Below are positions 8,393 to 13,828 of a stretch of DNA of 13,828 bases, one piece after another. The position numbers and the translations under genes were made by a program. This stretch comes from Gloeopeniophorella convolvens (lineage: Eukaryota > Basidiomycota > Agaricomycetes > Russulales). The notes beneath the pieces are model-generated. The model had not been told where the DNA came from, did not search any database, and saw nothing but the letters and a program-made list of their open reading frames with translations. Each line of letters starts with the position of its first letter. Within the stretch, counting starts at the first letter, position 1. Location: positions 1-13,828 of the forward strand of contig WTXD01000279.1 of assembly GCA_022496205.1 (NCBI GenBank), in the 5' to 3' direction.

Positions 8393-8676
8393 CTATTAGC
8401 TACTTTAATAGTGTATAATGTTAGTAGTATAATGTTGCAATATTAGCTCCTTTTCACTGCTTCTACATTGTAGTGTGACTATCTTTTCACTAGCTTATTT
8501 CTGTCTTATTGTGTGCCTTATCTTTGAGTGTTCTTTTAAAGATGCTAATAAGATGTAGGTCTTTTGACTAGTGTGGCAATTTAGATGGATAAGGAAGAAA
8601 TAAGCCCAGTTCCCAATAATCACTTATTAAGGACAAAAAAGGTCTTATTTGGTATCATAAGAGGGGAGGGTTTTTG
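8393..8676. other. Right part of the insertion, no gene seen
   Basis: AT-rich DNA with no supported gene. An open frame reaching back to 8585 is only upstream read-through of the accessory ORF, because composition changes from AT-rich to coding-like near 8678. An AATAAG ... CTTATT dyad spans about 8598-8650. Confidence 0.4.
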
Positions 8677-8677
8677 T

Positions 8678-9304
8678 AGAGTCCGAAATGACCAGCACGT
8701 TATCATGTCCGAGACCATCTGTTCGAAGTACGACGGTCGACTCAGCATCGCTCCCTGGGTGAAGAAGGTCACTGACACGCCTTGCCCATTCATGGTCGCA
8801 GTTGAAGACAAGTACGATGAGATGGACACGGCCATCGAACTCTACGCAACTCCGGTCCGGCACAAAAAACCCGACCACCTTGCTCTCGAAACCGAGGACT
8901 GACTCATGGCGCAGGACAACCATCTCCTCGGCATCGTTCGAGACCTGTGGGACAACGGACTCACCGCCGATGCGTTCCGTTTAGGTCAGGAGATGCGCAA
9001 GAGGAAGCGCGTCCAGTATGACATCGACGAGTTGGAGAGAAAGCGCACGGACGCAAACATGCGCATCCTCCAAATTCGACGACAACTCGAGGCTGCTTGC
9101 CTTGAGTCCCACGTACAGGCGGTCCACAACACGCAACAGCATTTGGCTAACCGCGTTACGCCACTCCTGCACCACTGGTCAAGTCGGATTTGGGCAGACG
9201 AGGAGACGCTGTTAGCAAGGCGTACGGCGAGGCAGGGACCAGCAGAGAGACGCGAAGGTACGAGCGATCACGATGTGGACTTTGGTACGCAGAACGAGGA
9301 TTGA
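8678..9304 (+). pseudogene. Accessory ORF of the gypsy element, C-terminal part, one nonsense codon
   Basis: Two open stretches, to 8902 and from 8906, are in the same frame and separated only by TGA-CTC before an ATG. They most simply form one coding sequence broken by a TGA (8900-8902) that replaces CGA. The first part (from about 8705, M-S-E-T-I-C) looks like a compact domain. The second has a charged, heptad-like stretch (about 8996-9110: K-R-K-R-V, then D-E-L-E-R-K-R) suggesting a coiled coil, and an acidic tail. No family is recognised. It ends 21 bp before the polypurine tract. The codon style resembles that of 5915-6660, and the gap between them is filled by the inverted-repeat insertion, so I treat them as halves of one roughly 455-residue protein. 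If independent, it could start at ATG 8705. Confidence 0.55.
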
Positions 9305-9325
9305 AGTCGGGACGACTTTAAACGT

Positions 9326-9338
9326 AAGAGGGACGCAA
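9326..9338 (+). other. Polypurine tract before the 3' LTR
   Basis: AAGAGGGAC followed by GCAA immediately precedes the TGTCATG start of the LTR, the place where plus-strand DNA synthesis is primed. It is a degraded relative of the tract at 5812. Confidence 0.7.
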
Positions 9339-9880
9339 TGTCATGAACTGTATGATACTTGTTCTTTTTCTGCTTATCTTCCGTGTACGATACGAGCTCC
9401 GTTCCGACTCTATGACTCGGGGACGCTTATCTTTCATTCGTCATACGATTCCTCCATACTTCTTGACGCGCCCCTTATGCCATTGGACCCCTACTGTACT
9501 TCTACCTAGGAGACCCACCTTGAGTCCATTCTGACTCGGTATGACTCGATACTAGGACATTATGTAAACCATTCTACTTGTAGTACTTAAGGCGTAGCAG
9601 TAGTACTCTATGGCCTTAAGCCTGTTCTCCTTTGTCAATCGACGAGGTTACCAGGGAATCCGCGTGAGGGACTTGTTCGCCCAAGTATCGCGAGGTCTTC
9701 AGCTCTTGAACTCGATGTACCGGAGGCCGATTGCCTCCATCTTCAGACATCACGTCTTATCCAGGATCCCGTGCACACTCACATGCACCTTCGAGGACCG
9801 GCTCACATCGAGACCGACTTATCGAACCTCGCTCGTCTCAGCCCTCGCCAGCTTCGCTCGTGCCGGCTCAGGCCGTGACA
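9339..9880 (+). repeat. 3' LTR of the gypsy element
   Basis: The segment starts TGTCATG and ends CGTGACA. These ends are inverted complements except for one C/T transition, giving a 542-bp LTR directly after a polypurine tract. Open frames inside it (for example 9610-9927) run past its end and show no protein character. Short GACTCGG and TATGACTCG strings repeat inside it. The bases after the end (9881-9885, TCACA) would be the target duplication, whose partner lies beyond the left edge. Confidence 0.78.
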
Positions 9881-9946
9881 TCACATATGGATCACTGATG
9901 GATACTGTCAGTCATGGGATGAGTTGACCGTATAGTCTCCTATCAG

Positions 9947-10950
9947 TCATGGGCCAGCCGACATCGGCCGACCGGCCCGGTTTCTCCTATCACTCATGGG
10001 TCGGCTGACCCTGAGCCAAGATCGGTCCGGTCATGCTACATTCTCAGAACCAGAATGGACATATGAGCAGTGTCACAACATATTAGATATCATATAAACA
10101 CTTTGAGAAGCCTATTAGCAAAAATACCAGACCTGTAAGAGTAATACAATGGATGTTAGATCAAGATGTCGCATTTATTCTACCTACTATTCTAGTCAAA
10201 CACCCTTATAGATACTATTAAGATGGAATAAACATGGTATCTCATAGAACAATCTTGACTTTGCAAAAATACCGGTCCGGTTCTTGACATCACTAGTAGG
10301 TCAGCCGATCCTGTGCTAAGACCGGTCTGGTCAATCCTCAATCCACATAGATAGCTGTATAGAAGTACTATGACAACATTATAGATGTGGAATAAACATT
10401 ATCAGAAGTGTGCTTATTAAAATACCGGTCCTGTAAAAGTCATCTTAGAGACATTAGATGAGGATATAACATCCTGACTATTCAGTATTCTGCCAATCAC
10501 ACTATAAGCAACTAATGAACCAAGATAAAGAATAAGCAGAACACAATAAAATTATCAAACCAAGAGATTGGACCAGTCACAAAAGCATATCAGTTATAGA
10601 CTAGTCAATATGGACGGACCGGCCCAGTTTTTATCACCACTTATGCATCAGCCAACCCATAGCACAACCAGTCTGATTGGCTCCCATTCTATGGATAGAG
10701 AGGCATAGGAGTACTATCATAAGGTCATAGATGCTTAATCAACATTATTAAGAGTATGCATCCTTATTTTATAGCCCAGATACTCGATACTACACTTTAT
10801 TCAATCACAAGATACATGTACATATATTTGAGGTAGGATCTCCATTACATCCAATCATTGAAGCCTTCAAGTCGGTCCTGGACCGGTCCGGTCCTTACAC
10901 GGGCCGATCGTCTGGGTTTTTCACCTATCTGAGCATCTATGTAAAGCTTA
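9947..10950. repeat. Degenerate tandem array, period about 290-345 bp
   Basis: Four diverged units can be anchored on a GC-rich core of the form GGYCYRGTTT...ATCAC followed by a CAGCCRAC-type string: ATCAC at 9989, 10289 and 10633, and a related TCACC near 10921. A second anchor in the AT-rich half (ACAACATTATAGATG-like) falls at 10075, 10373 and about 10720, giving the same spacings (298 and about 346). Each GC core carries or neighbours CGGWCCG (10023, 10273, 10615, 10884). The first core also resembles a module inside the large repeats at 11356 and 13289. No coding potential is seen. Confidence 0.6.
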
Positions 10951-10969
10951 TAAGTATCTAAAGACCTGT

Positions 10970-11298
10970 TCAAGTAGTCACAGACATACCAGTAGGTGGC
11001 TCAGCCACTGCACGAATAGGAAAGAGGCTGATAGAGGAGGTGGAGGGGCCAGAAGGAGCAGGATAGGAGGATTGCTCCATAAAAGAAGCTAATATGTTAT
11101 CTACATTGATATTATGATGGCTGGTGAGTATAGCCAGTGCTCTCTGGATCATAGCAATGGTCCTAGATAAATCACCAGAGGCTAGAGCTGAAGTTAGCAA
11201 TGCTATAAAGCAAGAGAGAGAGCTGCAGACTCACTGATATCTCTCTCCTCCTTCTGACCATGCCTGAAGTCTTCAGCATTGTAGAGGCGAACCCACAT
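10970..11298 (-). CDS. Candidate two-exon gene or gene fragment, unknown function
   Basis: Exon 1 (11298 to 11235) begins ATG-TGG-GTT and reads M-W-V-R-L-Y-N-A-E-D-F. An intron at 11182-11234 (53 nt) has GTGAGT, a pyrimidine stretch, a GCTAAC branch site and CTAG at its end; unspliced, the frame stops inside it. Exon 2 (11181 to 10970) continues through a helical stretch, then a Ser/Pro-rich tail, ending at TGA. The spliced product is 91 residues and not recognised. The start codon lies inside the last bases of the dispersed repeat, so the true 5' end may be elsewhere. Another GTATGT donor at 10989 could lead to further exons. Codon composition is unlike the GC-rich gypsy genes. Confidence 0.42.
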
Positions 11299-11943
11299 AT
11301 GGACCAAGACCGGCTATATCACTTATGGAACGGCCCGACCGAAGATTCTACATATGACTCATGGCCAGCCGATGTCGGCCGACCGGACTGTTTCTGCACA
11401 TGGCTCATGGGTCGGCCGACCGTCAGCCAAAATGGACCATGCAAACATTGTTTTGAGTGCAGCCATGACTAGGAAAACATAAAATGAAGTATTGAGGAGT
11501 ACCCAAGTAGTATCCCAGTACTCATTGAGTGATAAACACATAAGTACTTCAGTATAGTGAGTAGATACATCAGATGATTCCAAGGACCCCCACTATACAC
11601 ATAACTCAGGTGGTAAGTGGTAACTCAAGATGAATGAGTGTTACCATGTTACATTACATACTATGTAGTGTACTCTGAGTGCATACAAGGTAGAAACACG
11701 GACCGTGCCACTGCTATAGAACGGACCGTGCAAAGGCCCTATAAACAAATCATTGAAAATCTGTATATATAGTTCAGTTACTCTACATGTGCACGGTCCA
11801 TGCATGGAACGGTCCGTGCACAAAACGGTCCGTGCATGGAGTGGTCCGTGCATGGAACAGTCCGTGTAGAGAACGGTCCGTGTTTACAATGATTAATGAA
11901 CAGATTAGATCATGTTAGAGAATAGACTATGCACAGATCAGAC
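11294..11943. repeat. Dispersed repeat, copy 1
   Basis: This segment aligns to 13227-13828 with a constant offset of 1933 over at least the first 290 bp, and its only net length difference overall is 48 bp. It begins at CACATATGG; the flanking bases of the two copies differ to the left. It contains a GC-rich module (11356-11434) related to the array at 9947, an AT-rich middle, two ACGGACCGTGC sites 23 bp apart, a TATATATAG stretch (about 11764) and a 16-bp minisatellite. Most differences from copy 2 are transitions, many at CpG, and copy 1 is the more CpG-depleted. The shared 74-codon frame on the minus strand is a by-product of the repeat. Confidence 0.85.
11794..11889. repeat. 16-bp minisatellite, six units, with CGGTCCG cores
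   Basis: Six contiguous 16-bp units of the form CGGTCCGTGCATGGAA fill 96 bp. The corresponding places in the other copies hold three units each (12513-12560 and 13727-13774). The extra three units, 48 bp, exactly account for the length difference between copy 1 and copy 2. Units retain the near-palindrome CACGGWCCGTG or CGGWCCG better than their tails. Confidence 0.85.
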
Positions 11944-12249
11944 TGTGCAGGCAGTATAGGTAATATCTAAGTGAACTACTCATCCATAACCTGTTGTGCT
12001 AGGTATACAGAGTAGACAGGACTGCATCAATCAAGCTGTTGTAATGGCTATACTCAGATGGCTTTGATTATCCAGGTGTCAAGCATCATAAGACATATCT
12101 TTACCTACAAGTAAGATATGCTCTCAAACTGAGAATACACTCTGCAAAGCCCTTCAATATGAAAAGGAGCCAGAGATAAAGCATGTCCATTGGGGAGTGT
12201 AATATACACTACAAGAATATTAGACTAGTTGTGAAGACTAAAATACAAT
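11944..12249. other. Repeat flank, no gene seen
   Basis: AT-rich sequence without a supported open frame, known motif or obvious repeat. It is probably the continuation of the dispersed repeat, but copy 2 leaves the window before it can be compared. Confidence 0.4.
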
Positions 12250-12560
12250 GGAATATAATAAGTGTACTAGATGCAAAGGACTAGATACATCAAGTGACTG
12301 CAAGGTTGTCCACCATACACATAAATCAGATGATGAGTGATAAATCAAGATGGGTGAGTGTAACCATAATACACTAGATACTATGTAGTGTACTCTGAAT
12401 GCATACAATGCAGAAACACGGACCGTGCAAGCACTTTAAAACGGACCGTGCAAGGAGTACTCAATAAGTCATTTAAACTCAATGGATATGGAGTACTTAC
12501 ACTACATATGCACGGACCATTTCTGAATCGGACCGTGTATAGAACGGTCCGTGCAAGACT
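12250..12560. repeat. Dispersed repeat, diverged partial copy 3
   Basis: From about 12250 this aligns with roughly 11530-11840 of copy 1: GATACATCA, CACCATACACATAA, ACTATGTAGTGTACTCTGA and GCATACAA strings occur in the same order. Divergence is clearly higher than between copies 1 and 2. The paired CGGACCG sites are again 23 bp apart (12419 and 12442), and three 16-bp units follow at 12513-12560. The GC-rich left module of the family is absent here. Confidence 0.75.
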
Positions 12561-12646
12561 ATAATCATGGCAGTACACCTCAAACACCAACAACCTAGGT
12601 ACACAATAAATAAAAACTACCTAGGCAATGCAGTATAACCTAGAAA

Positions 12647-13226
12647 CTATACTCCACCACTCAAGAAGTCATTGGGGACTCTCCCTGCCCCTCGTCCTCT
12701 ATCAGGATTGCTGCAGGGTAAGGAACAATGTCAGTACCACAAGATAGTGAATAGGGAGAGGAATTGTACCTAGCCTTTTCAGTCAGCATAGTGTTACACT
12801 TTGGACAACTTATGCTTGTAGAGAGTGCCATGGCAGGCACTGATCCACCACCACTACCTCGCTCATGCACCACAGGCTCGCCATCATCCTCCTCAATGGC
12901 TGCCACATTGGGTCGCCTTTTAGACCTACTTGTGGCTGCTGTGATAGATGATGGGCCACCATGAGTGTTGGATGAGCCTTCATTGCTTTGATTGGCAATA
13001 GATGCACCTGCAACTGTCGAGGCAAATGTCACAGATGCACCTAAGGGTGCACCACGAGCTCTGGATGGCAAGGGGGCAAAGGTGTGCGTTGGAATAGGCC
13101 ATGCGCGCCTAGAACGTCCACCAGTGGCTATATTGATGTTAGATATGTTTCATATGGATAAGAGTGGCCATGCATACTAGGACGGTCAAGATCTGGCTCC
13201 AACACATCAAGAGGGAGCTGGGGTGA
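12647..13226 (-). CDS. Candidate multi-exon gene, 5' end unresolved, possible C-terminal zinc finger
   Basis: Exon pieces on the minus strand are 13226-13178 (and possibly beyond), 13127-12770 and 12710-12647. The first intron (13128-13177, 50 nt) has GTATGC, CTAAC and TAG and carries an in-frame stop; splicing joins D-L-D-R-P to T-T-G-G-R-S in phase. The second (12711-12769, 59 nt) has GTACAA, ACTGAC and CTGCAG; splicing ends the frame at TAG 12647-12649. The protein is rich in Ser, Thr, Gly and Ala with a basic S-R-S-K-R-R-P cluster and an acidic E-E-D-D-G-E stretch. Near its end C-P-K-C is followed, after the second splice, by S-N-P-D-R-G-R-G, loosely like a GRF zinc finger; this is tentative. 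If intron 2 is retained the frame ends at 12661. No start codon is found before the repeat boundary at 13227. Confidence 0.45.
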
Positions 13227-13828
13227 CACATATGGACCAAGACCGGCTATATCACTTATGGAACGGCACGACTGCAGAATCTACATATGACTCATGGCCA
13301 GCCGACGTCGGCCGACCGGACTGTTTCTGCACATGACTCATGGGTCGGCCGACCGTTGGCCAAAACGGACCGTGCAAACATCGTTTTGAGTGCAGCCATG
13401 ACTAGGAAAACATAAAATGAAGTATTAAGGAGTACCCAAGTAGTATCCCAGTACTCATTGAGTGATAAACACATAAGTACTTCAGTATAGTGAGTAGATA
13501 CATCAGATGATTCCAAGGGCCCCCACTATACACATAACTCAGGTGGTGAGTGGTAACTCAAGATGAATGAGTGTTACCATGTTACATTACATACTATGTA
13601 GTGTACTCTGAGCGCATACAAGGCAGAAACACGGACCGTGCGAGTGCTATCGAACGGACCGTGCAAAGGCCCTATAAACAAATCATTTAAAATCTGTATA
13701 TATAGTTCAGTTACTCTACATGTGCACAGTCCGTGCATGGAACGGTCCGTGTAGAGAACGGTCCATGTTTAGAATGATCACTGAACAGATTAGATCATGT
13801 TAGAGAATAGACTATGCATAGATCAGAC
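13227..13828. repeat. Dispersed repeat, copy 2, cut by the window edge
   Basis: Copy 2 starts at CACATATGG like copy 1 and continues to the right edge. It keeps CpG where copy 1 has TpG or CpA: for example ACGGACCGTGC at 13365 against ATGGACCATGC in copy 1. Paired CGGACCG sites lie at 13632 and 13655, and three 16-bp units at 13727-13774. The full length of the family and its right terminus cannot be seen. Confidence 0.85.

Larger units (their letters stand above)
6661..8676 (+). mobile_element. 2.0-kb insertion with imperfect terminal inverted repeats and TA flanks
   Basis: The left end reads CGAAAACCCCCCTGTCTTAC and the reverse complement of the right end reads CAAAAACCCTCCCCTCTTAT: 15 of 20 positions match without gaps, and four of the five mismatches are transitions. 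Both ends are flanked by TA (6659-6660 and 8677-8678), the target duplication of Tc1/mariner and pogo-type elements. Accessory-ORF-like coding sequence stops at one side and resumes at the other. No transposase is recognisable, so it would be non-autonomous. The flanks also extend the inverted match (CTCTA), either a palindromic target or a longer repeat. Rejoining at one TA leaves the halves one base out of phase, a point against the exact ends chosen. Strand is arbitrary. Confidence 0.48.
4439..9880 (+). mobile_element. Ty3/gypsy chromovirus, 3' half, with nested insertions
   Basis: Integrase with a GPY/F module and C-terminal chromodomain places this in the chromovirus branch of Ty3/gypsy elements. 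The order here is integrase, chromodomain, polypurine tract, accessory ORF, second polypurine tract and 3' LTR ending at 9880. The left end at 4439 is where the copia LTR stops, so Gag, protease, RT and RNase H are probably displaced left of the copia element rather than lost. A 2.0-kb insertion interrupts the accessory ORF. Three in-frame TGA codons and lost zinc-finger cysteines show that the copy is dead. Confidence 0.82.

Noticed and set aside
9610..9927. 105-codon plus-strand frame
   Set aside because: It is inside the gypsy 3' LTR and runs past its end; no protein-like pattern.
11794..11889. CRISPR-like array
   Set aside because: The units are contiguous 16-bp minisatellite repeats without spacers, in a eukaryotic context with introns and LTR elements.
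11359..13516. Twin 74-codon minus-strand frames at 11359-11583 and 13292-13516 with nearly identical products
   Set aside because: They lie wholly within the duplicated repeat, so their similarity comes from DNA duplication. There is no domain character, and the third copy does not keep the frame.
1..13828. tRNA or rRNA genes
   Set aside because: No cloverleaf with A and B box spacing or rRNA core sequence was noticed on either strand by eye; the tRNA-like string at 4070-4085 is only the primer site.

Overview
The window looks like transposon-dense, largely non-genic DNA from a filamentous fungus, most likely a basidiomycete. This rests on the style of the LTR retroelements (a chromodomain Ty3/gypsy element and a Ty1/copia element), on candidate spliceosomal introns of 47-59 nt with CTAAC/CTGAC branch sites, and on a short interstitial TTAGGG tract. 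I see no complete, intact host gene.

Left part (1-4438, minus strand): a Ty1/copia retrotransposon read right to left. It has a 353-bp 5' LTR (4086-4438), a primer binding site that looks like the half-tRNA type (about 4072-4085), an unusually long leader (3195-4071), Gag with a CCHC knuckle, protease, integrase and the start of reverse transcriptase; the rest of RT, RNase H and the 3' LTR lie left of the window. The reading frame slips five times, each time by one missing base.

Middle part (4439-9880, plus strand): the 3' portion of a Ty3/gypsy chromovirus. Its integrase coding sequence resumes exactly where the copia LTR ends, so the copia element appears nested in it and the gypsy 5' half should lie left of the window. 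Integrase, GPY/F module and chromodomain are followed by a first polypurine tract, a large accessory ORF of unknown function in the env-like position (5915-6660 and 8678-9304), a second polypurine tract and a 542-bp 3' LTR (9339-9880). The accessory ORF seems to be split by a 2.0-kb insertion (6661-8676) with imperfect terminal inverted repeats and TA flanks. That insertion carries a GC-rich island, a pyrimidine tract, a tiny candidate spliced ORF and telomere-like repeats. The gypsy genes carry C-to-T type damage: three in-frame TGA codons and loss of the integrase zinc-finger cysteines.

Right part (9881-13828): repeat-rich DNA unified by the heptamer CGGWCCG. It has a degenerate array with a period of about 300 bp (9947-10950), a dispersed repeat of at least 600 bp in two close copies (11294-11943, 13227-13828) and one diverged partial copy (12250-12560). 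Each copy carries a minisatellite of exact 16-bp units. Between them are two minus-strand exon sets with convincing short introns (10970-11298 and 12647-13226). The second may encode a zinc-finger protein; neither was identified.

All coordinates and alignments were made by eye; no database search was possible.
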